64,000 nt of DNA from positions 64,295 through 128,294 of the forward strand of contig NZ_KB907452.1 in the NCBI RefSeq assembly GCF_000382045.1, given 5' to 3'. Below are positions 48,601 to 56,529 of this stretch, in pieces (positions within the stretch are counted from its first letter, which is position 1; each line of letters opens with the position of its first letter). Below the pieces are notes generated by a model. The model had not been told where the DNA came from. It did no database searches and was given only the letters and a program-made list of their open reading frames with translations. The stretch is from Variovorax atrisoli 110B. GTDB lineage: Bacteria > Pseudomonadota > Gammaproteobacteria > Burkholderiales > Burkholderiaceae_C. A program made the position numbers and the translations under genes.

Positions 48601-51600
48601 CGAGACCAAGGACATCGGCACCGTCTGCAGCGGCAAGAGCGACGCGCGCGGCCTGCTGCTGTGCGAATCGGAGCTGAAGGAGGCCGGCGAGGTCGAACTC
48701 ATCGCCAGCGCCACCGACAGCGAAGGCCGCGACGCCAGGGCGGTGAGCTCGGTCTACGTGACCAAGCAGGGCGAACTGTGGTTCGGCGGCGAGGACAACG
48801 ACCGCATCGACGTGCTGCCCGAGAAGAAGAGCTACCAGCCCGGCGAGATCGCCAAGTTCCAGGTGCGCAGCCCCTTCCGCTTCGCGACCGCGCTGGTCGC
48901 GGTGGAACGCGAGGGCATCATCGAGACGCACGTGGTCAAGCTCGACGGCAAGGACCCGACCGTCACCCTCGAGGTGAAGCCCGAGTGGGGACCGAACGCC
49001 TACGTGAGCGTGCTCGCGCTGCGCGGCCGCCTGCGCGAGGTGCCCTGGTACAGCTTCTTCACCTGGGGCTTCAGGTCGCCGCGCGAGTGGTGGACGGCCT
49101 TCTGGTACGAGGGCAAGGAATACGTGGCGCCGACCGCCATGGTCGACCTGAGCAAGCCCGCCTACCGCCTCGGCATGGCCGAGATCCGCGTCGGCACGCG
49201 CGCCCACCAGATCGACGTGACCGTCACCAGCGACAAGCCCAGCTACCCGATCCGCAGCAAGGCGCAGGTCACCATCAGCGCCAAGCTGCCCGACGGCAAG
49301 CCCGCGGCCGGCGCCGAAGTGGCGCTCGCTGCGGTCGACCAGGCGCTGCTGGAGCTGATGCCCAACGACAGCTGGAACCTGCTCAACGCGATGCTGCAGC
49401 GCCGCAGCTGGGGCGTGAGCACCTCCACCGCCCAGATGGAAATCGTCGGCCGGCGCCACTACGGCCGCAAGGCCGTGCCCGCGGGCGGCGGCGGCGGCAA
49501 GGGGCAGACGCGCGAACTGCTCGACACCCTGCTCGTGTGGAACCCGAAGGTGGTGCTCGACGCCAACGGCCAGGCCGTGGTGACGGTGCCGCTGAACGAC
49601 GCGCTCACCACCTTCAAGATCGTGGCGGTGGCCGATTCGGGCGCCAACCTGTTCGGCACCGGACAGGCCAGCATCCAGGCCACGCAGGACTTGCAGATCA
49701 TCAGCGGCCTGCCGCCGCTGGTGCGCGAGGACGACCAGTTCCGCGCCCAGATCACCCTGCGCAACACCACGCAGAAGCCGATGAAGGTCGAGGCCACGCC
49801 GCGCGCCACCCTGCTCACGCTGGAGCCGCAGACGGTCGACATCCCGGCCGGCGAGGCCCGCGAGGTGGCATGGACCGTGACCGCGCCCGCGCAGCTCGGG
49901 CAGACACGCGCCGAAGCCATCCTGTGGGAGATCGAGGCCAAGGACATCAGCGGCGGCGCCCAAGGTGCGAGAGACGCACTGAAGGTGCGCCAGCGCATCG
50001 TGCCCTCGGTGCCGCTCACGGTGCAGCAAGGCACGCTGGTGCAGGTCGACGGTCCGTTCACGCTCGACGTGGCGCCGCCCGCCGACGCCCTGCCCGGCCG
50101 CGGCGGCCTGAAGCTCTCGCTGCAGCCCAAGCTGGCCGAGGGCCTGCCGGGCGTGCGCGACTGGTTCGCCAACTACCCATTCATCTGCCTCGAGCAGAAG
50201 ACCAGCAAGTCGGTCGGCCTGCGCGACGCGAAGATGTGGCAGGGCGTGCTGGCCCAGCTGCCGACCTACCTGGACAGCGACGGCCTGGCCAACTACTTCC
50301 CGCCGCGCGACGGCGAGGCCAACCGCGGCAGCGACATCCTCACCTCGTACCTGCTCGCGGCCACGAACGAAGCGGCCCAGCTCAACCCCGCCTTCGCGCT
50401 CGCCGACGACGTGCGCGCGCCGATGGAGTCGGGCCTGATCGCCTTCGTCGAAGGCCGCATCACCCGCGAGTTCTGGAGCCCGCGCAAGGACCTCGACGTG
50501 CGCAAGCTGGCCGCGCTCGAAGCGCTCTCGCGCTACGGCAAGGCCAAGGGCAGCATGGTCGGCAGCATCACCATCGCGCCGAACCAGTGGCCCACCAGCG
50601 CGGTGATCGACTGGCTCAACATCCTCAAGCGCGTGAACGACGTGCCGCAGCGCCAGCAGCGCCTGGACGAGGCCAACAACGTGCTGAAGGCGCGCCTGTC
50701 GTACCAGGGCACCAAGCTGATCTTCAGCACCGAGCAGGACGACTACTGGTGGTGGCTGATGACCAACGGCGATGTCAACACCGCCCGCCTGCTGCTCAGC
50801 GTGATGGACGACCCGGCCTGGAAGGACGACATCGGCAAGCTCGCCAACGGCTTCATCGGCCGCCAGCAGAACGGCGCCTGGCACATTACCACCGCCAACC
50901 TGTGGGGCGGACTGGCGCTGGAGAAGTTCAGCAAGGTGTTCGAGAGCACGCCGGTGGCTGGCGTCACCGCCGCCACGCTCGGCGCCGTGAAGGCGCAGGT
51001 CGACTGGAGCAAGGTCGAGCGCGTGAAGACCAGCGACGCGGCCGGCGCGCCCAACCAGAGCACCTTCTTCGGCGCACCCGCCTCGCCGGGCAACCTGAAG
51101 AACAACACGATGTTCCTGCCGTGGGCATCGTCGCCGTCCGGTGCTCCGGTGCGCGACACGCTGCTGGTGACGCAGCAGGGCACCGGCAAGCCGTGGCTCA
51201 CGCTGCAGTCGATCGCCGCCGTGCAGCTGAAGGCGCCGTTCGCGGCCGGCTACGCCATCAAGAAGACCATCACCCCGGTCGAGCAGGCCACCGCCGGCAA
51301 GTACACGCGCGGCGACGTGCTGCGCGTGACGCTGGAGGTGAACGCCAGCGCCGACATGACCTGGGTGGTCATCAGCGACCCGATCCCGGGCGGCGCCACC
51401 ATCCTCGGCGGCGGCCTGGGCCGCGACTCGCAGATCGCCACGCAGGGCGAGAAGAAGTCGAGCGCGGGCTGGCCGGCCTTCGAGGAGCGCAGCTTCGAGG
51501 CCTTCCGCAGCTACTACGAGTACCTGCCCAAGGGCGTAGTGAAGATGGAGTACACCGTGCGCCTGAACAACGTCGGCGACTTCGCGCTGCCGCCGAGCCG

Positions 51601-51676
51601 CGTGGAGGCCATGTACGCGCCCGAGATGTTCGGCGAGGCGCCGAATGCGCGGGTGAAGGTGGAGGCGGCGAAGTAG
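45635..51676 (+). CDS. Alpha-2-macroglobulin family protein, YfaS-like, periplasmic
   Basis: 2013 residues from a GTG start with GGAG eleven bases upstream. The signal peptide MNRFLPTLLLAGGALAAGPGHA lacks a lipobox cysteine, so the protein is probably soluble in the periplasm, unlike the lipoprotein form (YfhM) of E. coli. There are several macroglobulin-like domains, a bait-type linker region (GGGGKGQTRELLDTLLVW near 1287-1305) and the thioester motif CLEQ at 1518-1521 in YPFICLEQKTSKS, intact for covalent trapping of proteases. The usual partner pbpC (penicillin-binding protein 1C) is not adjacent. Genes of unknown function follow instead. Confidence 0.95.
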   Translation: MNRFLPTLLLAGGALAAGPGHALQIVSLSPQGEVARVRQVVAKFDQPAVNFGDPKAPAPLAVSCNDAQAAKGTGRWTDAKAWVYDFENDLPPGVRCTVTRIPTFKPASGELTGPERYQFNTGGPFVRNYMPGSYSRIDEQQMFMLELNGAATLESVRQNVWCTADGVGERIPVKLLDGEQRAGLLKAFGREKSAEKDPLRFVTMQCNRTLTPGAKVQVVYGKGVATPSGVANNVERRLEFQVREPFAASFTCERENAQAACLPLRPMQLTFNAPVTRKLAAQIELKGNGQTVKAQIEGGAQSDDDVVNGVYFGPPLAESAQYSIELPSKFEDASGRPLATPGNFPMKVATGAMPPLAKFAASPFGVVERLAEPDTPAMMPVTVRRVEPKLMVNALTPGKVSDMNPKTDAEIIAWFRKVRRYDNFTVSREQARRDVKGPLPPVIDKDDRTTLQTRMLSLLAGQPGVKALDMPKADSGDPRPFEVIGIPLTPGFHVLEIASQKLGEALLDERYNAGRTMYVRTTALATNLAVHFKLGRENSMAWVTTLDKGKVVAGAEVRVSSCDGKAVASGTTDANGVVMLSGISPQAPSCNGPNEYDSGAWFVSARAKDEKGVEDLAFTWSDWQRGIEPWRFNVPTSLQPEADRVAHTIFDRTLLRAGETVSMKSLIRTQTSKGFGLPENRPDTLVITHVGSGQRFTQPLNWRKTATGGLSAENSFAIPPAAKLGVYEVMLRTGGKDANGDGNSEGEGDGDEGYGRSFSTGSFRVEEFRLPVLEGRITPADKKPLVAATSVPTDVQINYVSGGGAANLPVRVSAMVRGKSLSFSDYDAFSFSPPRASQGDGSEAATAVTAAAEAGSGEEDLNSVNDTRVIADKLPLTLNKDGAGKVTIDKVPKVKAARELLLEATYADPNGEVQTIRSTQTLWPASVIAGIKTEGWVSTAQKLKFQALALDLSGKPQANVTLNVRAVARITTTSRKRMVGGFYTYDNKTETKDIGTVCSGKSDARGLLLCESELKEAGEVELIASATDSEGRDARAVSSVYVTKQGELWFGGEDNDRIDVLPEKKSYQPGEIAKFQVRSPFRFATALVAVEREGIIETHVVKLDGKDPTVTLEVKPEWGPNAYVSVLALRGRLREVPWYSFFTWGFRSPREWWTAFWYEGKEYVAPTAMVDLSKPAYRLGMAEIRVGTRAHQIDVTVTSDKPSYPIRSKAQVTISAKLPDGKPAAGAEVALAAVDQALLELMPNDSWNLLNAMLQRRSWGVSTSTAQMEIVGRRHYGRKAVPAGGGGGKGQTRELLDTLLVWNPKVVLDANGQAVVTVPLNDALTTFKIVAVADSGANLFGTGQASIQATQDLQIISGLPPLVREDDQFRAQITLRNTTQKPMKVEATPRATLLTLEPQTVDIPAGEAREVAWTVTAPAQLGQTRAEAILWEIEAKDISGGAQGARDALKVRQRIVPSVPLTVQQGTLVQVDGPFTLDVAPPADALPGRGGLKLSLQPKLAEGLPGVRDWFANYPFICLEQKTSKSVGLRDAKMWQGVLAQLPTYLDSDGLANYFPPRDGEANRGSDILTSYLLAATNEAAQLNPAFALADDVRAPMESGLIAFVEGRITREFWSPRKDLDVRKLAALEALSRYGKAKGSMVGSITIAPNQWPTSAVIDWLNILKRVNDVPQRQQRLDEANNVLKARLSYQGTKLIFSTEQDDYWWWLMTNGDVNTARLLLSVMDDPAWKDDIGKLANGFIGRQQNGAWHITTANLWGGLALEKFSKVFESTPVAGVTAATLGAVKAQVDWSKVERVKTSDAAGAPNQSTFFGAPASPGNLKNNTMFLPWASSPSGAPVRDTLLVTQQGTGKPWLTLQSIAAVQLKAPFAAGYAIKKTITPVEQATAGKYTRGDVLRVTLEVNASADMTWVVISDPIPGGATILGGGLGRDSQIATQGEKKSSAGWPAFEERSFEAFRSYYEYLPKGVVKMEYTVRLNNVGDFALPPSRVEAMYAPEMFGEAPNARVKVEAAK

Positions 51677-51677
51677 C

Positions 51678-51705
51678 CATTTCGCATTTCGCATTTCGCA
51701 TTTGC
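51678..51705 (+). repeat. Heptanucleotide tandem repeat
   Basis: CATTTCG three times followed by CATTTGC, between the macroglobulin stop and the next gene, ending 28 bases before its ATG (51734). Confidence 0.75.
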
Positions 51706-51733
51706 CGATTCGAAAGCAAACAGGGAGAACACA

Positions 51734-52375
51734 ATGGGCCTGGCCATCAGCATCGGCGTGCTCGTCGATCTGCTCGAACACGATCCCGAAGGAGCCGAAT
51801 GGCTCCAGGAAGATCTGGCGGTGGTGAACGAGGTGCTGTCGGCGGCGGGCCTTGCGCCGCACGCAGAGCCGCGTGAGCTGCCGCCGCTGCGCTCGCGTGC
51901 GGCGATCGGCAGCTTCCCGTACTCGTTCATCCACTACCTGCGCCGGGCCTATGCGTACCGCGCGAATTCGCCCGACTGGATGGCTACTCCGGTGGAAGAC
52001 GGTGTCGACCCCTCGGAGGATCCGGCGGTCGAGGACGCGCTGAGCGACATGCAGAGCCACCTGATCTGCCACTCCGATGCGGAAGGGCTCTACGTGCCCG
52101 TCGATTTCGACGAAGTGCTGTACGCCGAGCCCGACCAGAAACTGCCCGGCGGCATCCTCGGCTCGTCCTACCGCCTGCTCGACGAACTGGTGCTGGTGGC
52201 CCCCGCACTGGGCATCGAACTCGCCGACGGCGAGCTGTCTGACCAGGAAGCCGAACGGATCGGCAGGCTCATCGACGCCGACCAGGGCCTCCATCGGGAG
52301 TACGTTTCTTGGCTGCGGCTCTACGAATCGGCCCGGCTGAGCATTGCGCACAAGACGGCGATCGTTTTCAACTGA
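51734..52375 (+). CDS. Hypothetical protein, tandem paralogue A
   Basis: 213 residues, soluble, acidic, no signal peptide. I do not recognise the family. It is a close paralogue of the protein encoded at 52992: both begin MGLA, align without gaps over the first 130 residues, and share FPYSFIHYLRRAYA (61-74), CHSDAEG-Y-VPVDFDEVL (112-129), ALGI and the ending EYVSWLxLYESARLSIxHxTAIVF. GGGAGAA-type ribosome site (CAGGGAGAA) precedes the ATG. It lies 57 bases after the macroglobulin gene on the same strand, with a tandem repeat in between. Confidence 0.85.
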   Translation: MGLAISIGVLVDLLEHDPEGAEWLQEDLAVVNEVLSAAGLAPHAEPRELPPLRSRAAIGSFPYSFIHYLRRAYAYRANSPDWMATPVEDGVDPSEDPAVEDALSDMQSHLICHSDAEGLYVPVDFDEVLYAEPDQKLPGGILGSSYRLLDELVLVAPALGIELADGELSDQEAERIGRLIDADQGLHREYVSWLRLYESARLSIAHKTAIVFN

Positions 52376-52407
52376 GCTGTTCAGTTCACCGGCTTCGGCT
52401 GCCCGCC

Positions 52408-52842
52408 ATGAACCACATCCGCCTCGCGCTCGCAGCACTCCTGCTGCCCTTGTCGGCACTGGCCGCATCGGGCGATGCGCCGGTCTCGGTCGACTACCGC
52501 TGCCTGACCGAATCCTCCGCGCAATCGATCCGCCTGGAATGGCGCGTGTTTTCCGACCCGAACAGCAACTGGTCAGGCGGATACGTCAGGTACAAGGGGG
52601 CGTCGCGCGTGATCACCATCGTGCCGGTGAAGACCGAAGTCGGTGACAAGCCCGAGGGCCGTCCGTGGGAATACACCACCACCTGGGCCGAGATCGTCGA
52701 CGGCCGCATCGCGGGCCAGTACGTCGTGACGACCCAGGGCGCGAACATCTACGGCTTCGACTACAAGAACCTGCGCAACGGCAAGCAGTATTCGTTCTCG
52801 CAGGACATCGCCTCCGACGACGGCAAGAAGTGCAGCTGGTAG
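52408..52842 (+). CDS. Small secreted protein, unknown
   Basis: 144 residues with a clear signal peptide (MNHIRLALAALLLPLSALAA, cleavage near residue 20-21). The mature part has exactly two cysteines, C32 and C142, which may join the ends by a disulfide. The sequence is rich in aromatic and beta-forming residues (VRYKGASRVITIVPVK, WEYTTTWAEIVDGRIAGQYVVTTQG), so it is likely a beta-sandwich. Not recognised. It lies between the two paralogous genes, 32 bases after the first. This sharing of one strand suggests a joint role with the periplasmic macroglobulin. Confidence 0.82.
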   Translation: MNHIRLALAALLLPLSALAASGDAPVSVDYRCLTESSAQSIRLEWRVFSDPNSNWSGGYVRYKGASRVITIVPVKTEVGDKPEGRPWEYTTTWAEIVDGRIAGQYVVTTQGANIYGFDYKNLRNGKQYSFSQDIASDDGKKCSW

Positions 52843-52991
52843 CGGTAACGCCCGGGCCCGTCGCATCCAGGCCTTTCGCGGCTGCGGCGAGTGCCTGACA
52901 GGGGGAACGGCGAAGGAGCATCGACCGGTCATCGCTCCTTCACCGGCCGCCCTCACCATCGCGGCGAACCCACAACCTGGAGGACAACACC

Positions 52992-53678
52992 ATGGGCCTG
53001 GCTGTCTGCGTCGGCATGCTCGCCGAACTGCTCGAGGACGATCCCGAAAGCGCCGAGGGCTTCGAGGAAGAACTGGCCGAAGTCAATCGCGTGCTCGCCG
53101 CCGCGGGGCTTCCCCCGCACACCGAGCCGCGCGGTCCGCTCGAACTCGACTCGCGCGCCTCGATCGACGGCTTTCCGTACTCCTTCATCCATTACCTGCG
53201 CCGCGCCTATGCGCACCGCGTGCTGTCGCCCGACTGGGTGGCCACGCCGCTGGCGGACGATGTCGACCCCACGGCCGACCCGAAGATCCAGGCGCTGCTC
53301 GACGGCTGCGAGAGCCACCTGCTGTGCCACTCCGACGCCGAGGGCTTCTACGTTCCCGTCGACTTCGACGAGGTGCTGTTCGACGGGGACGGCGGCGACG
53401 AGGAAGAAGCCGAAGGCGATGCGGACATCGAGGAACCGGCCGGCCTTCCCGGCGGCATGCTGGGCTCCTCCCAGCGGCTGCTCGAGGAGCTGGTGTTCGT
53501 CGCTCCCGCGCTGGGCATCCGCCTCGACGACGGCAGGCTCTCCGACGAGGAAGCCGAACGCATCGATGCGCTCATCGACGAGGACGACGGCCTGTATCGC
53601 GAATACGTCTCCTGGCTGCTGCTGTACGAATCGGCTCGCCTGAGCATCGAGCACAGGACCGCGATCGTCTTTTGCTGA
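52992..53678 (+). CDS. Hypothetical protein, tandem paralogue B
   Basis: 228 residues, soluble and strongly acidic, family not recognised. Paralogue of the protein encoded at 51734. It differs mainly by a 15-residue acidic insertion after residue 130 (DGDGGDEEEAEGDADIEE region). GGAGG lies upstream of the ATG. The 149-base gap before it shows no gene. The retained FPYSFIHYLRRAYA and CHSDAEGFYVPVDFDEVL blocks are the places to look for a functional surface; no known catalytic motif is visible. Confidence 0.85.
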   Translation: MGLAVCVGMLAELLEDDPESAEGFEEELAEVNRVLAAAGLPPHTEPRGPLELDSRASIDGFPYSFIHYLRRAYAHRVLSPDWVATPLADDVDPTADPKIQALLDGCESHLLCHSDAEGFYVPVDFDEVLFDGDGGDEEEAEGDADIEEPAGLPGGMLGSSQRLLEELVFVAPALGIRLDDGRLSDEEAERIDALIDEDDGLYREYVSWLLLYESARLSIEHRTAIVFC

Positions 53679-53721
53679 ATCGGCTCAAAATGCGCGGCCT
53701 GGAGGCTCCCATACATCCCGC

Positions 53722-54129
53722 ATGAGTTTCGCCACCGAACTGCGCAACTATTTCTCCCTGGCCTTCCGCTGGCAGCGCGGCCGCCAGGGCACGGGCTACG
53801 ACAAGATGCTGCTGCTCACGGCGCGCTGGCCGCTGCCGTTCGACAGCTACCTCATCCGCTACCCCGAAGGCTCGGAGATTCCGCCGCACACCGACCCGGT
53901 TCAGGCCGGACGGCACTACCGGCTGAACATCGTGCTGAAGTCGCCGCGCTCGGGCGGCGAGTTCGTCTGCGCCACGCCGATCTTCGCGACGCGGCGCATC
54001 AAGCTGTTCCGTCCCGATGCCTGCGAGCACAGCGTGACACAGGTGGTGGGCGGCAGCCGCTATGTGTTCTCGCTCGGCTGGGTGCTTCGGCCGCGCAGGT
54101 CCGACGCCGGAGAAATGCCGCCGCGATGA
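53722..54129 (+). CDS. Small 2OG-Fe(II) oxygenase-like protein
   Basis: 135 residues. The iron triad H56-x-D58 (IPPHTDPV) and H103 (CEHSVTQVV), followed by a candidate 2-oxoglutarate arginine at 113 (SRYVFSLGW), match the double-stranded beta-helix dioxygenase pattern. RLNIVLKSPRSGGEFVC between them is typical of prolyl/asparaginyl hydroxylase-like members. It is shorter than most such enzymes, so it may be a minimal core. It lies 43 bases after paralogue B on the same strand and may belong to the same unit. The substrate is unknown. Confidence 0.75.
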   Translation: MSFATELRNYFSLAFRWQRGRQGTGYDKMLLLTARWPLPFDSYLIRYPEGSEIPPHTDPVQAGRHYRLNIVLKSPRSGGEFVCATPIFATRRIKLFRPDACEHSVTQVVGGSRYVFSLGWVLRPRRSDAGEMPPR

Positions 54130-54214
54130 AGCAGCTGTTGCTCGAGATCCGAACCTACCGGCTCCAGCCCTGCAGCCTCGACGCCTTCCGTCAGGCCTAA
54201 ACTGCGCCCCGGTC

Positions 54215-54261
54215 TTCGTTCGCTCGTTCATTCGTTCATTCGTTCATTCGCTCGCTCGTTC
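54215..54261 (+). repeat. Tetranucleotide tract upstream of the SnoaL-like gene
   Basis: Eleven consecutive units of TTCG, TTCA or CTCG plus a partial one, containing TTCATTCG in tandem, ending 26 bases before the start codon at 54288. Confidence 0.8.
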
Positions 54262-54287
54262 CCTCCCAACGTTCACAGGAGAAACTC

Positions 54288-54653
54288 ATGAACACCAAGG
54301 AAATCGCCGACAGGCTCGTGGCGCTTTGCAAGGACGGAAATTTCGAAGGCGCACAGGTGCTCTATGCACCCGAGGCAGTGAGCGTCGAGGCCAGCGCCCC
54401 GCCCGGCCAGGCGCGCGAGGCGGTCGGTCTCGCGGCCATCAGGGCCAAGGGCGAGTGGTGGACCGCCAACCATGAAGTGCATTCGATGCAGGTCGCCGGC
54501 CCGTGGCCGCACGACGACCGCTTCATCGTCGGCTTCCGCTTCGACGTGACGATGAAGGCCAACGGCCACCGCTTCACCATGGAGGAAATGGCGCTCTACA
54601 CCGTCAAGGACGGAAAGATCGTGCGCGAAGAGTTCTTCTACGACGCAGGCTAG
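54288..54653 (+). CDS. SnoaL-like (NTF2-fold) protein
   Basis: 121 residues of the nuclear transport factor 2 fold: helix MNTKEIADRLVALCKDGNFEGAQVLYAPEAVSVEA, then strands ending FTMEEMALYTVKDGKIVREEFFYD. The family ranges from polyketide cyclases to small stress proteins, and no catalytic residues can be assigned. AGGAG precedes the ATG. A long tetranucleotide tract lies just upstream. Probably a single gene. Confidence 0.83.
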   Translation: MNTKEIADRLVALCKDGNFEGAQVLYAPEAVSVEASAPPGQAREAVGLAAIRAKGEWWTANHEVHSMQVAGPWPHDDRFIVGFRFDVTMKANGHRFTMEEMALYTVKDGKIVREEFFYDAG

Positions 54654-54748
54654 CGAAGGGCTGCCGCGCGCCGGCACCGGTACGGGTCCGGCAGGCAGCA
54701 GGTTCTCGTGCAGGCGCGATGCGGGCAGAATGGTCCGCAGGTGCCCTC

Positions 54749-55666
54749 ATGAACACAAGATTTGTAGAAGCCTTCCTCTGGGCCGCGCGGCTGGGCAGCT
54801 TCCGCGCCGCGAGCGACCGGCTCCACATCACGCAGGCGGCGGTGTCCAACCGCGTCGCCTCCCTCGAAGAAGACATCGGCGCGCGCCTGTTCGAGCGCGA
54901 CGCGCGCGAGCTGCGGCTCACGCCCGTCGGCGTGCGGCTGATGGACTACGGCGAGCGGCTGCTGGAGCTGCGCCGCGAGATCGTCTCGCTCGGCCGCCCG
55001 CGCGGCGACATCCTCGGGCTGGTGCGCATCGGCGCCATCGAGACCGTGGTCCACACCTGGCTGCTGGGCTTTCTCACCAACCTGCGCTCCACCTATCCGG
55101 GCATCGAGGTGCAGCTGACCTCCGAGACCACGCTGGCGCTGCACCGCGGACTGCGCGAGGGCGCGCTCGACATCGCGCTGCAGACCGACCACATCGCCGG
55201 TGCGGGCATCGTGAGCACGCCCTGCCTGCCGATGCCCATGGGCTGGGTCGGGCCACCCGGCGCCGAGGGCACGCAGACCGTCGAGCAGCTGCTGCGCCAG
55301 CCCGTGCTCACGATGAGCCCCGGCTCGCAGCCGCACGAGGCGCTGAAGAACCTGTTCCGCGCGGCGGGCATTCCGCTGGGCAAGGTGCACTGCGTGAGCT
55401 CGATCTCGGCGCTCGCGCGGCTGGTGAAGGCCGGCTTCGGCAACGCGCTGGTGCCGCTGCCGCCCTGCTACGAATACGTGGCCACCGGCGACGTGAAGAT
55501 CATCGAGTGCGATGCGCTCATCTCGCCCCAGCGCATCGTGGTGAGCCACCTCGAAGCCGCCGACTCCGACGCCATCCGGCTCGTGGCCGAACTGGCCTGC
55601 CGCGCCTCCGACCAGTTCACGACCTCGGCCGTCGCACCAACATGGAGCGCGTCCACAGAGGGTTAA
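54749..55666 (+). CDS. LysR family transcriptional regulator
   Basis: 305 residues: helix-turn-helix at MNTRFVEAFLWAARLGSFRAASDRLHITQAAVSNRVASLEEDIG and an effector-binding domain. It lies 143 bases before a four-gene operon on the same strand (EthD-like, MHS symporter, DUF2848, amidase), which is probably its target. The gap holds two perfect hairpin-type dyads (55686-55702 and 55771-55790). Same-strand rather than divergent placement is less usual for LysR proteins. Confidence 0.9.
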   Translation: MNTRFVEAFLWAARLGSFRAASDRLHITQAAVSNRVASLEEDIGARLFERDARELRLTPVGVRLMDYGERLLELRREIVSLGRPRGDILGLVRIGAIETVVHTWLLGFLTNLRSTYPGIEVQLTSETTLALHRGLREGALDIALQTDHIAGAGIVSTPCLPMPMGWVGPPGAEGTQTVEQLLRQPVLTMSPGSQPHEALKNLFRAAGIPLGKVHCVSSISALARLVKAGFGNALVPLPPCYEYVATGDVKIIECDALISPQRIVVSHLEAADSDAIRLVAELACRASDQFTTSAVAPTWSASTEG

Positions 55667-55685
55667 CCCTCGGAATGGCGCATCC

Positions 55686-55702
55686 GGCCCCGAAAAGGGG
55701 CC
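55686..55702. promoter_or_regulatory. GGCCCC hairpin after the LysR gene
   Basis: GGCCCC-GAAAA-GGGGCC, 6-bp stem, 20 bases after the LysR stop; no T-run follows. Weak terminator or spacer. Confidence 0.35.
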
Positions 55703-55770
55703 AGTAATTCTTGTGGCTGTCGCCCAGAAAAACTCGTTTGTGACAGTCCGCCCCTGCGACGGAAGATCGC

Positions 55771-55790
55771 GCCTTCATTTTTTCGAAGGC
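55771..55790. promoter_or_regulatory. Operator candidate before the amidase operon
   Basis: GCCTTC-ATTTTTTC-GAAGGC, perfect 6-base arms, centred 29 bases before the first start codon. It contains a T-N11-A arrangement as in LysR-type binding sites, and the LysR gene lies just upstream. Confidence 0.5.
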
Positions 55791-55809
55791 CCGACTCTCT
55801 TCCGCCGCC

Positions 55810-56493
55810 ATGAACACCACTGACTCCTCTTCTTCCGCAGCAGCGACGGCAAACGGCATGCTGTTCGTCGCCTCCGACGTGGAGCCGGCCGACGAAGCCG
55901 ACTTCAACCGCTGGTACGACCAGGAGCACGTGGAAGAGCGCGTGCGCATTCCCGGCTTCCTCTCGGGTGCGCGCTACTTCTCGCTCGAGGGCGGGCGCAA
56001 GTACCTGGGCCTCTACCGCACCGAATCGCTCGCGGTGTTCGGCTCGCCCGGCTACCGCGCGGCGTTCGAGAAGCAGACGCCATGGTCGCTCGCCAACCTC
56101 GACCGCATGCGCCAGCCGGTGCGCCGCGTATGCGCCGTGCGCGCCGTGACCGGCTTCGGCAGCGGCAGCCACGTGGTCGTGCTGCCGCTGGCCGCAGCCG
56201 CCGATGCCGATGCGCTGGTGCAAGGCGCCGAACGCATCGGCCAGCAGCTCAAGAAGGAGCAGGCAGGCTTCGTGCAGTCGTACCTGCTCGTGCCCGACGC
56301 CGCGCTCAGCACGCCGCTGCCGCGCGAATCCACCGAAGGCCGCGTGCTGCAGCCGATGCTGGTGATCGAGACCAGCAGCGCCGACGCGGCACGCGCCGCG
56401 CGCGCCGCGGCCGCCTCCGCCCTCGACGCCGATCCCGCCACCGGCTGGCTGCTCTCGCTCGGCTGGAAGCTGGGCGCGGGCGAGCTGGCCTGA
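55810..56493 (+). CDS. EthD/DUF4286-like protein (dimeric alpha-beta barrel)
   Basis: 227 residues in two ferredoxin-like halves. The first (MLFVASDVEPADEADFNRWYDQEHVEERVRIPGFLSGARYFSLEG) has the W-Y-x-x-E-H-V pattern of EthD/DUF4286-type barrels. The second repeats the fold more loosely. Such proteins bind or modify small organic molecules, often in catabolic operons. The first gene of the operon, 36 bases ahead of the symporter start. The exact family assignment is uncertain. Confidence 0.72.
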   Translation: MNTTDSSSSAAATANGMLFVASDVEPADEADFNRWYDQEHVEERVRIPGFLSGARYFSLEGGRKYLGLYRTESLAVFGSPGYRAAFEKQTPWSLANLDRMRQPVRRVCAVRAVTGFGSGSHVVVLPLAAAADADALVQGAERIGQQLKKEQAGFVQSYLLVPDAALSTPLPRESTEGRVLQPMLVIETSSADAARAARAAAASALDADPATGWLLSLGWKLGAGELA

Positions 56494-56529
56494 CCGACTT
56501 CCATGTCTTCACCGAACGAAGGTACTTCC

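Noticed and set aside
45596..52468. A 2290-residue open frame antisense to the macroglobulin gene and its followers
   Set aside because: High GC with third-position bias leaves the antisense frame open; its translation is low-complexity (His/Arg/Gly/Ala-rich), has no family motif, and the plus-strand genes have signal peptides and conserved motifs.
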